From Cohnella nanjingensis (GTDB lineage: Bacteria > Bacillota > Bacilli > Paenibacillales > Paenibacillaceae), in NCBI RefSeq assembly GCF_014212125.1, contig NZ_JACJVP010000018.1:18817-82816 (forward strand): a stretch of 64,000 nucleotides of DNA, in the 5' to 3' direction. The position numbers were made by a program, and so were the translations under genes. The first letter of the stretch is position 1; each line of letters opens with the position of its first letter. The notes beneath the pieces were generated by a model. That model was not told the DNA's origin. It saw only the letters and a list, made by a program, of their open reading frames with translations, and did not search any database. Below are positions 17,071 through 26,171 of this stretch, one piece after another.

Positions 17071-17970
17071 CTAGAACATGTCCGTATGCTCCCGCAGCTT
17101 CTTCAGGAACTGTCCCGGCGGCTCGCCCATCTCGGACTTGAACACGGTGGTGAAGTAATGCACCGTATCGAAGCCGGTCTCCTCCGCGATCCGCTTGATC
17201 GACCACTCCGTCGTGGTCAGCAGGGTGACGGCCTGACGGATGCGCTCCCTGCGCACATAGGTCGAGTAGGACTGGCCGAGCTCTTCGCCGAACAGGCGGG
17301 AGAGATGCCGGGGGGATACATGCAGGTAATCGGCCACGGAGGACAGCTTCAGCTCCTGGGCCAGATTGTCCCGGATATACAGCTTCGCCCGGTGCACGAG
17401 GGTGGAGGCGGAAGGCTGCACCGGCACGGTCCTGGCCGGTCCGCGCTGGTCGGAGAACGCGTTCTCGAACGAGGTCAGCAGCGCGCAGGCCAGCCCTAAG
17501 ACGCCGTCGTCGAAAAAGCGCTGCGCCACTTCGGTCTGCTTCAGCAGCGCGAGCCACATCAGCACGGCGGGAAGCGCTTGCGCGTTCTGGAGCAGGAAGA
17601 CGCGGGACTTCTCCAGGCTCTGGAACCGGCGTACCCCTTCCTCGGAGGAGTCCGAGGGGATCAGCTCGAACGCGACGAACACGATATACAGGCCGTCCTC
17701 GCTGACGATCTGATGCTTCAGGTGCGGACGCGACATGAACAGCGTGCCCGGCCCGATCGGCAGCCGGTTCGCGCCTTCTTCGTAGGCTCCCTCTCCGTCG
17801 AGCACGTAACAAATTTCGAAAAAGGAATGCTTGTGCACATGGTTCGTGTACAGCTTCCTCTCGCCGCCCCAATAGTGGACGTAGAAGGAGAGATCGGAGC
17901 CGTTCAGATTGGCGGCATAGTCGTTAAGTATGGCGTTTTTATGATTCAGTTCCTGTTGCGTGAATTCCAT
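17071..17970 (-). CDS. AraC-family transcriptional regulator
   Basis: A 299-residue regulator. The N-terminal cupin-like sugar-sensing domain contains HVHKHSFFEICYVLDGEG. The C-terminal pair of helix-turn-helices spans about residues 195-295 (AKLYIRDNLAQELKLSSVAD, GFDTVHYFTTVFKSEMG). It lies inside the mannoside locus, convergent with the mannosidase and divergent from the isomerase gene. It is therefore the obvious candidate activator of the locus in response to an imported sugar. The ribosome site before the ATG is weak (GGATGG). Confidence 0.92.
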   Translation of the reverse strand: MEFTQQELNHKNAILNDYAANLNGSDLSFYVHYWGGERKLYTNHVHKHSFFEICYVLDGEGAYEEGANRLPIGPGTLFMSRPHLKHQIVSEDGLYIVFVAFELIPSDSSEEGVRRFQSLEKSRVFLLQNAQALPAVLMWLALLKQTEVAQRFFDDGVLGLACALLTSFENAFSDQRGPARTVPVQPSASTLVHRAKLYIRDNLAQELKLSSVADYLHVSPRHLSRLFGEELGQSYSTYVRRERIRQAVTLLTTTEWSIKRIAEETGFDTVHYFTTVFKSEMGEPPGQFLKKLREHTDMF

Positions 17971-18154
17971 GGGCGAACACCATCCGTACTACACATCTTA
18001 CCGGGTAGCCCTGTCGAATACAATGACCGCGGGGCAGGAACGCCGGTTTCTGTCCACTTTTTATAAATCGCCGTCTTCAACCTGAAAAGAATTCGACCGG
18101 GCGATATTCTATCATGAAGGTCAGTTGGGATACCAAAAGAGGGGGTTGGTTGGC

Positions 18155-19891
18155 ATGGCATCTTACGAGAAAGAACCGGTCATCGCGATCGACGGTTGGC
18201 AACAGGAAGCGTGGGCAGGCTACGGCGATATCGCCAGACTGCTGGCGGCGCATGCGCAGCGGCGGACGAAGACGATCTTCGTCGTCGAATGCTACCCGGC
18301 CGTCCGCATCGAAGAGATCGTGAACGGACTGAGCGGGCTGAATCCCGCGCTGGTGGTGCGTGCCGAGCAGGCGGCGCACGACGCCCCAAGACTTCAAGAG
18401 AAACTGGGACGCTATCTGACGGAGGATCGCGTATTCGGCTACAAAGCGTCTTTTACGATAGATGAATTCTACGACGAAGAGCGGCTCGCGGCGGCGGCCC
18501 GCCAGGTTCGCGAGGTAGAGGAAGGCGTCGTGCTCGTGATCGGCTTCGGCGCTTCGCTAGTCGCCAAGGGAGACGTGCTGATCTACGCCGATCTGGCGCG
18601 TTGGGAGATACAGCAGCGCTACCGCAGCCGGGAATTCGGCAATTGGCGCGCGGACAACGAGGATGAGGACATCCTGCGGAAATACAAACGGGGGTTCTTC
18701 GTCGAGTGGCGGACGGCCGACCGGTTGAAGCGATCTCTGTTGGGCGGTGCGGACTACTATCTGGACACGAACCGCCGGGACGATCCCCGCATGGTGACGG
18801 GCGCGGCGCTGTTCGCGGGCATGCGCCAGACGGTGCAGCGGCCGTTCCGTCTCGTGCCGTATTTCGATCCGGGCGTCTGGGGCGGGAACTGGCTGGAGGC
18901 GCATATCGGGCTGGAGCCGAAGGGCAACCCGTATGCCTGGGGCTTCGACGGCGTGCCCGAGGAGAACAGCCTCCTCTTCCTGTACGGAGACGTACAGATC
19001 GAGCTGCCGTCGATGAACGTTGTCTTCTTTGAATCGAAGGCGCTGCTGGGCGAGCGTGTCTATGCGCGGTTCGGGGCCGAATTCCCGATCCGCTTCGACT
19101 TCCTCGATACGATCGGCGGCCAGAACCTGAGCCTTCAAGTCCATCCGTTGACCGACTATATCCAGCAGCATTTCGGGATGTCCTATACGCAGGACGAGAG
19201 CTATTATATTCTGGAGGCCAAGGAAGGCGCGAACGTCTATCTGGGGCTCAAGGAAGACGTCGATCCCGACGCCATGATGGCGGATCTCGAGCGCGCGCAG
19301 GCGGGCGACCGTTCCTTCCCGGCCGATCGGCATGTGAACGCCTTCCCGGCGCGCAAGCACGACCACTTCCTGATCCCGGCCGGCACGGTTCACTGCTCCT
19401 GCACGGACACGATGGTGCTGGAGATCAGCGCGACGCCCTATATCTTCACCTTCAAGCTGTGGGATTGGGACCGCCTCGGGCTGGACGGCAAGCCGCGTCC
19501 GGTCCACCTGGAGCACGGCCGCCGCAACATCCAGTGGGACCGCCGAACCGAGTGGGTGCGCGAGAACCTGGTGGACCGGATCGAACCGGTCGCGGCAGGC
19601 GAAGGCTGGTCCGAGGAGCGAACGGGGCTGCACGAGCTCGAATTCATCGAGACGCGGCGGCATTGGTTCACGGATACGGTCCCCCACCATACGAACGACG
19701 GCGTCCAGATGCTGAATCTGGTCGAAGGGGAAGAAGCCGTCGTGGAGAGCCCGACGGGCGCGTTCGAGCCCTTTGTCGTCCGGTACGCGGAGACGTTCAT
19801 CGTGCCGGCCGCCGTAGGCGCCTATACGATTCGGCCGACGGGCGGGCCGCAAGGGCGGCTCGGGACGATCAAGGCGTACGTCAGAACTTGA
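18155..19891 (+). CDS. manA: Class I mannose-6-phosphate isomerase with kinase-like N-terminal extension
   Basis: A 578-residue protein. The C-terminal 350 residues are a class I phosphomannose isomerase converting mannose-6-phosphate to fructose-6-phosphate. The zinc ligands fit: Gln328 and His330 in NLSLQVHP, Glu348 in QDESYYILE, and His413 in PAGTVHC. The first 215 residues resemble a uridine-kinase/phosphoribulokinase fold (VIAIDGWQQE..., VLVIGFGASLVAKGDVLIYAD), but the P-loop position has WQQEAWAGY in place of GxxGxGKS, so it probably cannot bind ATP in the normal way. Typical ManA proteins have about 310-390 residues. It is divergent from the AraC gene and leads a three-gene operon with a ROK kinase and an esterase. 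Confidence 0.88.
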   Translation: MASYEKEPVIAIDGWQQEAWAGYGDIARLLAAHAQRRTKTIFVVECYPAVRIEEIVNGLSGLNPALVVRAEQAAHDAPRLQEKLGRYLTEDRVFGYKASFTIDEFYDEERLAAAARQVREVEEGVVLVIGFGASLVAKGDVLIYADLARWEIQQRYRSREFGNWRADNEDEDILRKYKRGFFVEWRTADRLKRSLLGGADYYLDTNRRDDPRMVTGAALFAGMRQTVQRPFRLVPYFDPGVWGGNWLEAHIGLEPKGNPYAWGFDGVPEENSLLFLYGDVQIELPSMNVVFFESKALLGERVYARFGAEFPIRFDFLDTIGGQNLSLQVHPLTDYIQQHFGMSYTQDESYYILEAKEGANVYLGLKEDVDPDAMMADLERAQAGDRSFPADRHVNAFPARKHDHFLIPAGTVHCSCTDTMVLEISATPYIFTFKLWDWDRLGLDGKPRPVHLEHGRRNIQWDRRTEWVRENLVDRIEPVAAGEGWSEERTGLHELEFIETRRHWFTDTVPHHTNDGVQMLNLVEGEEAVVESPTGAFEPFVVRYAETFIVPAAVGAYTIRPTGGPQGRLGTIKAYVRT

Positions 19892-19913
19892 ACTTGGCTT
19901 AGGGGGAACCCGC

Positions 19914-20867
19914 GTGAACGTCACCATCGACTTTGGCGGTACGAACATCAAGATCGGACTGGTCCGCGAAGGCTCGGTCCTGGTGAAGACTAGCATCCCG
20001 GCGCTATCCGACAACGGGCTGTTGACGCGTCTGCCGGACGTGGAGCAAGGGATACGCCGGTTGCTGAGCGGTGCGGGCGTATCGCTGGCAGACTGTCGCG
20101 GCATCGGCATCGCGCTGCCCGGCATCATCGACGGAGAAGGCAAGACGCTTCTCTCCATCAAGGACAAATATACGGATGCGCTCGGCTTCGACTTCGCCGG
20201 TTGGTCGGCATCGCAGCTAGGGCTGCCGCTCGTCGTGGAGAACGACGCCCGCGCGGCATTGCTCGGCGAGATCGCCTATGGCAACGCTCGGGGAGAAAAG
20301 GACGCCGTGCTGGTCATCTTCGGCACCGGGATCGGGACGGCCGCGATGATCGGCGGCGAGGTCGTGCGAGGGAGACACGGGCAGGCCGGCATCCTCGGCG
20401 GACACTTGGCTACCGATATCTACGGGGAGCGCTGCAACTGCGGCAATCCGGGATGCTTGGAAGCGCAGGCGAGCCACTGGGCCATTCCGCTGCGGGCCGC
20501 GAAGCTGCCGGGATTCGCGGACAGCATGCTCGCGGGCGAGAAGGACTGGGGATACGAGACGATCCTTCGCGCCAGCGAGGAAGGCGACGCGTTCGCCGCC
20601 CGGCTGGAGGCGGATCTGCTCCTGCACTGGGGCGCGGGCATCGTGAATCTCATTCACGCGTACGACCCGGAGGTCGTCATTCTGAGCGGCGGCTTGATGA
20701 AGTCCGCGGATCGTCTCCTGCCGCGGTTGGCGGAGCGCGTCCGGGAGACGGCATGGACGCCGTGGGGTACGCCCCGCTTCACGGTAGCGGAGGATCCGGA
20801 GACGTCCGTCCTGCTGGGCATGTCCTACCTGGCAAGTCGGCAGCAACATGCATCGAAAGGAGAATAG
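19914..20867 (+). CDS. ROK-family sugar kinase (probable mannokinase/glucokinase)
   Basis: A 317-residue ROK kinase with all family marks: N-terminal DFGGTNIKIGLV phosphate loop, VENDARAALLGE with the catalytic Asp, FGTGIGTAAMIGGEVVRG, and the zinc site CNCGNPGCLE. It would phosphorylate mannose or a related hexose in the cytosol, feeding the isomerase encoded 22 bases upstream. GTG is the start, after TTAGGGGGAAC. It is the better catalytic candidate of the two ROK proteins in the locus, since the other lacks the zinc cysteines. Confidence 0.9.
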   Translation: MNVTIDFGGTNIKIGLVREGSVLVKTSIPALSDNGLLTRLPDVEQGIRRLLSGAGVSLADCRGIGIALPGIIDGEGKTLLSIKDKYTDALGFDFAGWSASQLGLPLVVENDARAALLGEIAYGNARGEKDAVLVIFGTGIGTAAMIGGEVVRGRHGQAGILGGHLATDIYGERCNCGNPGCLEAQASHWAIPLRAAKLPGFADSMLAGEKDWGYETILRASEEGDAFAARLEADLLLHWGAGIVNLIHAYDPEVVILSGGLMKSADRLLPRLAERVRETAWTPWGTPRFTVAEDPETSVLLGMSYLASRQQHASKGE

Positions 20868-20870
20868 AAG

Positions 20871-22304
20871 ATGGCTTCGATCGCGAAGGCAAGCGGCCTG
20901 TTTATCGAGGAGGGCCCGGCGTCATGGACGATCCTCCAGCAGCGGGAGGGCTTCGCCGAACTGGCGCTTCGGGGAAGCTGGCATGCGGAAGGAGAATTCG
21001 ATCCGGAGCGGGCGCAGGCTTACGTACGGGTCATGCGGGAAGAGGACGGCGAGGCGGTCCTGCCTTGGCAGTCCGGCGAGATGGCGGATGATCGCCGTTG
21101 GTCGATCCGGCTGGCCGTGCCTGCCGGGGGGCTGTATCGCGTCGAGACGTGCCTGCGCATTCGCAAGGACGACCCGGCGATGGAGTGGCCCGTGCGCGGC
21201 GACATGATCCATCATCTCGGCGTCGGCGACCTCTGGCTGATCGCCGGACAGAGCAATGCGGCCGGCTACGGACGGGGGCCGCACGACGACAACCCCGAGC
21301 TCGGCGTCCACCTGTTCCGACTGAACGGGCGATGGGATATGGCGACCCACCCGTTGAACGACCCGACGGATACGCGGTTCCCGCCGAACCGGGAATGGTC
21401 CAATCCGGGCCATTCGCCGTTCCTCGCGTTCGCCAAACGGTTGAAGCGCGAGCTCGGCTACCCGATCGGTCTCGTGCCGGCGGCGCTCGGCGGTTCGCAT
21501 CTGCGCAGCTGGAACCTGGAAGAGACGGGCGAGCTGTACCGGAATCTGCTGGATATCGTACGGCATGCGGGAGGCGGCGTGAAGGGGATGGCCTGGTATC
21601 AAGGCTGCTCGGACGCGAACGTGCCGGAGAGCGGCGAGTCGGAGACGTATCCGGATCGCTTCAAGCGCTTCGTCGGTCAGCTGAGAGAGGATCTGGACGA
21701 TGCGGAACTGCCGGTGCTGACTGTACAGTTGAACCGCCTGATCGGATGGGAGACGTCGGATGCGCTCGACCGCTGCTGGGGTCGGGTGCGCGAAGCGCAG
21801 CGGCAGGCGGCCGAGCGTATTCCGGGCGTTCATGTCGTGCCTTCGCTCGACTGCGCGGTATGCGACAACATCCACAACGGCCCGGAGGGCAACGTGAAGC
21901 TCGGCGGCAGGCTCGCCAAGGTCGCGCTGGGAGCCGTCTATGGACGCGGGCCGCTCCATCGGGCGCCGCGCGCCGTCCAGGCCGAATACGACTGCGACCC
22001 GGAGACGGGCGAGTCTCGCATCGTGCTTCGATTCGCGAACGTGGCGGGTCATCTCCTGGCCCATACGACGGAGAACGTGTTCACGGTCGAGGACGCTTCG
22101 GGGCGCGCGGAGGTGCGGGCATGGCAGGTCGCGGGACCCCGCGAGATCGCGCTGAAGCTCTCCCGAGCGCTGGCAGGCGAGGCCGTCGTCCATGGCGCCT
22201 TCGAGACGAACCCGGCGTATTACGTTCCGTTCGACGACGCGACGCGGTGGCCGATGCTGGCCTTCTACGGGCTCAGAGTGGAGCTGGGCAACCCGTCGTC
22301 ATGA
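20871..22304 (+). CDS. SGNH carbohydrate esterase (SASA/sialate O-acetylesterase-like)
   Basis: A 477-residue protein. The nucleophile motif is WLIAGQSNAAGYG with the expected Ser, and the Asp/His pair is likely in CDNIHNGPEGN. VPAALGGSHLRSW and WYQGCSDAN are the conserved Gly and Asn blocks. Family members remove acetyl groups from sugars, so it may deacetylate the imported glycan before mannosidase attack. No signal peptide is visible, so it acts in the cytosol. It starts 3 bases after the ROK kinase gene stop with AAAGGAGAATAGAAG as ribosome site, and the operon ends right after it at a strong terminator. Confidence 0.85.
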   Translation: MASIAKASGLFIEEGPASWTILQQREGFAELALRGSWHAEGEFDPERAQAYVRVMREEDGEAVLPWQSGEMADDRRWSIRLAVPAGGLYRVETCLRIRKDDPAMEWPVRGDMIHHLGVGDLWLIAGQSNAAGYGRGPHDDNPELGVHLFRLNGRWDMATHPLNDPTDTRFPPNREWSNPGHSPFLAFAKRLKRELGYPIGLVPAALGGSHLRSWNLEETGELYRNLLDIVRHAGGGVKGMAWYQGCSDANVPESGESETYPDRFKRFVGQLREDLDDAELPVLTVQLNRLIGWETSDALDRCWGRVREAQRQAAERIPGVHVVPSLDCAVCDNIHNGPEGNVKLGGRLAKVALGAVYGRGPLHRAPRAVQAEYDCDPETGESRIVLRFANVAGHLLAHTTENVFTVEDASGRAEVRAWQVAGPREIALKLSRALAGEAVVHGAFETNPAYYVPFDDATRWPMLAFYGLRVELGNPSS

Positions 22305-22319
22305 CGGATGAGCCCAATC

Positions 22320-22358
22320 AAGACGGAAAGGGTAATTACCCTTATCCGTCTTTTTTTT
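22320..22358 (+). terminator. Strong terminator of the mannoside operon
   Basis: A 16-bp stem with one bulged A (outer arm AAGACGGA, inner arm AAGGGTAA) is followed by eight T. Confidence 0.95.
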
Positions 22359-22383
22359 GCCCCTGCAACCAGCCCGCGGCTGC

Positions 22384-22689
22384 CAGTAGGAGCAAAACGC
22401 TCCAAACAGCCAGCGCAGGTGTCTGGTGGAGGGCGATGGTCGAAAAAATCGACTATCTCGCCTCATGAAGGTGCGTGGTGGCAGGTGATCGTCGAAAAAA
22501 TCGACTATTACTGATTGTGGAGGTACCTGGAGGTGGCTGGCCTCTCAGCCATCTTGCTGGAGCCAGTAGGAGCAAAACGCTCCTACTGTGGCGCTACAGC
22601 CATCACGTACCCGTCAGTAGGAGTAACCGCTTCAACTGTGGCCTCGCATCCGCTTCGAGCGCGCCGGTAAGCGTAAAACGCTCCAACTG
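22384..22689. repeat. Hairpin repeat array B, two stem families in one register
   Basis: Hairpins start at 22384, 22435, 22487, 22564, 22615 and 22665. The copies at 22384, 22564, 22615 and 22665 belong to a CAGTAGGAGC family with loop AAAAC; the copy at 22564 is a perfect 10-bp stem and the others are decayed. The copies at 22435 and 22487 belong to the GATAGTCGA family with loop AAAAA that also forms array C. Intervals are 51, 52, 77, 51 and 50 bp. Nothing coding was seen in the gap between the operon terminator and the next gene. Confidence 0.85.
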
Positions 22690-22848
22690 TCCGCTCGCTG
22701 CCGCCCCAAAGCCTCCTGCAACCACGGCCTGCTCGTCGAGGTCAATTGCACGATCGGGCCCTGCCTCCTTTGTATTCGCATGCGTATACTGGTATTCTCA
22801 TCATAATAGAAACCAAATTGCCGGGTTCGGGAAAGAAGGAGAATTCGT

Positions 22849-23964
22849 ATGATAGCTTTCTTAATTGTCATCGGCGTGCTTGCAGCGCTCGCGCTCGCGA
22901 CGCTGCTCGTGCTGCGTTACTATCCGGCTTTCGGCGGCAGGCCTGGCGAAGCCGCACGGGCGCGAATGCGCAGCTCGCCTCACTATGAAGACGGGAAATT
23001 CGTCAATCTAGTGCCAACTACGATGAACATGTCGTTACGCGAGAATCTGGCGATCATGCGGGACTTCATGAGAGGCCGGCCGGGCGGCAAGCCCGACCAG
23101 CCGCTCGCGACGGAGCTGCTGAGCCCCCTGTCCTTGAAGCGGGACGGCGCGGACAGCCCCCAAGCCAAGGTCACATGGTTCGGCCATTCCGCGCTGCTGC
23201 TGGAGCTGAACGGACGGAGACTGCTGCTCGATCCGATGCTGGGCCGTACCCCTTCGCCGTTCCCGGGCATCGGCGGCAAGCGGTACAGCGACCGGCTCCC
23301 GATCGAGATCGAGGACCTGCCCGCGATCGACGCGGTGCTGCTCTCGCACGATCACTACGATCATCTGGACTACGGCTCGATCAAGCGGCTGAAGGAGAAG
23401 GTCGGGCGGTTCTTCGTCCCGCTGGGCGTCGGCGCCCATCTGGAACGGTGGGGCGTGGACCCCGGCAAGATCGAAGAGCACGATTGGTGGGACGAGGTCG
23501 TCTGGGAGGGTTTCACGCTAGCTTGCACGCCCGCCCGTCATTTCTCCGGGCGCGGCTTGACGGACCGCAACGCCACGCTGTGGTGCTCATGGGTCGTCGA
23601 TGGCGGGGGGGCGAAGGTCTTTTTCAGCGGGGACAGCGGATACGGGCCGCACTTCCGGCAGATCGGAGACAAGTACGGCCCCTTCGACCTCACGCTCATG
23701 GAGTGCGGGCAGTACGACAAGCGCTGGGCGGCGATCCACATGCTGCCGGAGGAGACGGTGCAGGCGCATCTCGACGTGGGCGGCAAGGTCATGATCCCGA
23801 TCCACTGGGCCGCCTTCACGCTCGCGCTTCATGACTGGCGAGACCCCGTCGAGCGCGCGGCGAAAGCCGCCCGGGAACGGCGCACGTCGATCGCGACGCC
23901 GCGCATCGGGCAGACCATCTTGATCGGAGGCGCCTCCTACCCTTCGGCGGCATGGTGGCGATAA
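22849..23964 (+). CDS. Membrane-anchored MBL-fold metallo-hydrolase
   Basis: A 371-residue protein. One N-terminal helix (MIAFLIVIGVLAALALATLLVL) anchors it, and a metallo-beta-lactamase domain follows. Metal ligands are seen in WFGHSALLLE, SHDHYDHLDYGS, FFSGDSGYG and IPIHWAAF. This pattern fits the UlaG/NAPE-PLD-like branch (lactonases and phosphodiesterases). The substrate cannot be inferred. AGAAGGAGAATTCGT gives an excellent ribosome site. It is a single gene, convergent with the lipocalin-like gene 13 bases away. Confidence 0.88.
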   Translation: MIAFLIVIGVLAALALATLLVLRYYPAFGGRPGEAARARMRSSPHYEDGKFVNLVPTTMNMSLRENLAIMRDFMRGRPGGKPDQPLATELLSPLSLKRDGADSPQAKVTWFGHSALLLELNGRRLLLDPMLGRTPSPFPGIGGKRYSDRLPIEIEDLPAIDAVLLSHDHYDHLDYGSIKRLKEKVGRFFVPLGVGAHLERWGVDPGKIEEHDWWDEVVWEGFTLACTPARHFSGRGLTDRNATLWCSWVVDGGGAKVFFSGDSGYGPHFRQIGDKYGPFDLTLMECGQYDKRWAAIHMLPEETVQAHLDVGGKVMIPIHWAAFTLALHDWRDPVERAAKAARERRTSIATPRIGQTILIGGASYPSAAWWR

Positions 23965-23977
23965 CCGCTCAACTTCC

Positions 23978-25066
23978 TCAACTCTCCATCTGCGGATAAC
24001 CGACCAACTCGACGAATCCCCGGCCGGTCACCGGGCGGATCCCTCCGTCCGGCGACCGCGTTTCCCCGCTCACCTCGCAAGCCCCCTCCCAGATCGCCCG
24101 CAGCGGACCGGCGATGCGCATCTCTTGATGCGCCATAGCCGGCGCGACGCGAAGCGTCATACGAAAGTCGGGCAGCTCGATTCGCCAGGCGATCGGGTAG
24201 TCGGCGCCGGTCTCCGGACTGCGCCAGGATCTCTCCGGGGCCAGGCCGACGCGCTCCGACGTGACGACCGTCCCGTCCCGCCGGATCAGCTTCGCGGCCG
24301 AATACGGCGCACCGCCGCCCGGACGCAGCCGGCTGACGAGCAGGTCGTTCCCGTCCTGCAGCTGCAGGCCGAACCAATCCCAGCCGTCCCTCCGCAGCAA
24401 GCCGTAGCTTCGGCCCCATTGATGGTCGAACCAGCCTTCGCCCCGCACCGTTTCGACGCGGCCGGCCGTATAGAGCTCCCCGATGACGCGATTGCGCGTC
24501 ACGGAGTAGTAGCGCAGCCCGTTCAAATCTCCTGCTTCATCGATGAGCGCGACCGGCTTCGTCGGCGTATAGTTCAACCGCAGGCGAGCCGTCCCGGAGG
24601 TTAGTTGAAGCTGGAAGCGCGGGTCGAGGTCGTCCTGGAACAGCAGATGATTGTCGCCGTAGACGACCCTCGTCGGATCGGAATGAACGGCGGAGGGGCC
24701 GAGCAAGCGATGAGGAGGCGGCGGGCTGCCCGTCAGCACGTGCTTGTATTGCTCCCAGGTGTGTCCGTCCGTCGGATTTATGAAGAGATACGCCGGCAGA
24801 TAGAGGCCCGCCATCTGGCCGACCAGCATTCGGTCCAGCTCGGATTGGCTCTCGAATTCGCCGCGGTCCGGTTGAATCAAGGAGTGAATCAGGTAGTGGC
24901 CCTTGGGGAACGCCAGCTCCCCGACCCGGAAGAAGGAGGCCATCGCCGCATAGCGGTTGCCCCGGTCGCCCGTCAGAAAGGCATAAGCGTACCACCACTC
25001 CACGTTGGAGGCCGGGTGGCTGCCCGCATCCTCAGGCAGCGCGATGAGATCAGGTCCGCGGTACAT
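23978..25066 (-). CDS. Lipocalin-like / CrtC-AttH family protein
   Basis: A 362-residue protein with the EWWYAYAF motif near the N-terminus and GEGWFDHQWGRSYG in the middle. These are hallmarks of the carotenoid 1,2-hydratase (CrtC)/AttH lipocalin-like group, two linked beta-barrels that bind hydrophobic molecules. No signal peptide is seen. Carotenoid hydratase activity has been shown for some relatives only, so a lipid or terpenoid-binding role is all that can be said. The oxidoreductase two genes upstream is of the phytoene-desaturase type, which makes a terpenoid link tempting but unproven. Confidence 0.75.
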   Translation of the reverse strand: MYRGPDLIALPEDAGSHPASNVEWWYAYAFLTGDRGNRYAAMASFFRVGELAFPKGHYLIHSLIQPDRGEFESQSELDRMLVGQMAGLYLPAYLFINPTDGHTWEQYKHVLTGSPPPPHRLLGPSAVHSDPTRVVYGDNHLLFQDDLDPRFQLQLTSGTARLRLNYTPTKPVALIDEAGDLNGLRYYSVTRNRVIGELYTAGRVETVRGEGWFDHQWGRSYGLLRRDGWDWFGLQLQDGNDLLVSRLRPGGGAPYSAAKLIRRDGTVVTSERVGLAPERSWRSPETGADYPIAWRIELPDFRMTLRVAPAMAHQEMRIAGPLRAIWEGACEVSGETRSPDGGIRPVTGRGFVELVGYPQMES

Positions 25067-25148
25067 GCGCCCACTCCCGTTTTTTAATTCAGCGTATGTG
25101 GGCGAAGAGGGGCGCGTGACGGCATTTTGGATGCGCGAGGATACGAAA

Positions 25149-25176
25149 CAGCCGCTTCCTCATGAGGAAGCGGCTG
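25149..25176 (-). terminator. Terminator of the sigma-factor operon
   Basis: A perfect 28-bp palindrome (half CAGCCGCTTCCTCA) is followed on the minus strand by TTTCG. It lies downstream of the ECF sigma gene. Confidence 0.75.
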
Positions 25177-25270
25177 GACGTGCCGGATGCGATCGGATCG
25201 GAATCCCGCAAGGGGAGGACAGAATTCGGCCATTTTCGCCGAGAGCAGCCGCAACGGCAGTCTGTTGTCC

Positions 25271-26170
25271 TCATTGGACGCGCGTTAGTTTCTCCGGGTT
25301 GATGACGATATAGATGTCGGCGATCCGGCCTTGCTCGGCGCGGAAAGTGAGAACCGTCACCGGTTTCCCGTCCGCGTACGTGACGATGCCGGGTTCGCCG
25401 CCCACGACGGCTTGCCGGTACGTAGAGCCTGCGGATTGCTTGGCGTAGACGCCGGCGATGAATATGGCCACGCGGTCCCTGCCCAGAATCGGCCGAAGGG
25501 CGGCGTGTACCTTGCCGCCGCCGTCCGAATAGGCGGCGGCGTCCGCAGACAGCGTGCTTAACAGCAGGCCGGTGTCGCCGGTCGACAGGGCCTGCACGAA
25601 TTGGCCGATGAGCCGCGCGAGCTGGTCGTTCATGGTACTCGCAGACGCGCCGCTCTCTTCGGACGAGGGGCGATGCTCCGCCAGGCCGCGCCTGGCCCGG
25701 TGGAAGATCTGGCGGCAGTTGGCCGCGCTCTTGCCGACGATCTCGGCGATCTCGTCGTACTCGTAGCCGAGCGCCTCGCGCAGCAGGAAGACGGCCCGTT
25801 CGACGGCGGACAGCTGCTGGAGCAGGAGAAGGTAGGCGGTCGACAGGGACTCGTGCCGGGCCAGCGCCTGGTACGGTCCGTCCTTCTCCGTCAGGAGCGG
25901 CTCGGGGAGCCAAGGGCCGACGTAGACTTCCCTGCGGTGGCGGGCGGACTTCAGCGTGTCGAGGCATCGGTTGGTCACGATCCGGCATAGATACGCCTTG
26001 ACGTTGCGGATGGCGGCCGGATCGGACGCATTCAGGGCGATAAAGGCTTCATGCGAGATATCCTCCGCATCCATCACGCTTCCCAGCATGCGATAGGCCA
26101 GCGAGAACAGGAGCGGCTTGTATGCGTCGTAGACTTGATTCGTAAGCAGACCGTTATCCAATCTCATCAC
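25271..26170 (-). CDS. sigJ: ECF41 sigma factor with fused SnoaL-like domain
   Basis: A 299-residue sigma factor. Regions 2 and 4 cover about residues 10-170 (YRMLGSVMDAEDISHEAF, EIAEIVGKSAANCRQIFHRAR). A C-terminal SnoaL-like domain of about 115 residues replaces an anti-sigma factor. The ECF41 marks WLPEP between regions 2 and 4 and DGGGK in the C-terminal domain are both present. The FAD oxidoreductase gene lies directly upstream, its TGA one base from this gene's first start codon, so translation is probably coupled. ECF41 genes are typically paired with oxidoreductases of this kind. GTG or the ATG immediately after it may be the start. Confidence 0.93.
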   Translation of the reverse strand: MMRLDNGLLTNQVYDAYKPLLFSLAYRMLGSVMDAEDISHEAFIALNASDPAAIRNVKAYLCRIVTNRCLDTLKSARHRREVYVGPWLPEPLLTEKDGPYQALARHESLSTAYLLLLQQLSAVERAVFLLREALGYEYDEIAEIVGKSAANCRQIFHRARRGLAEHRPSSEESGASASTMNDQLARLIGQFVQALSTGDTGLLLSTLSADAAAYSDGGGKVHAALRPILGRDRVAIFIAGVYAKQSAGSTYRQAVVGGEPGIVTYADGKPVTVLTFRAEQGRIADIYIVINPEKLTRVQ

Positions 26171-26171
26171 C

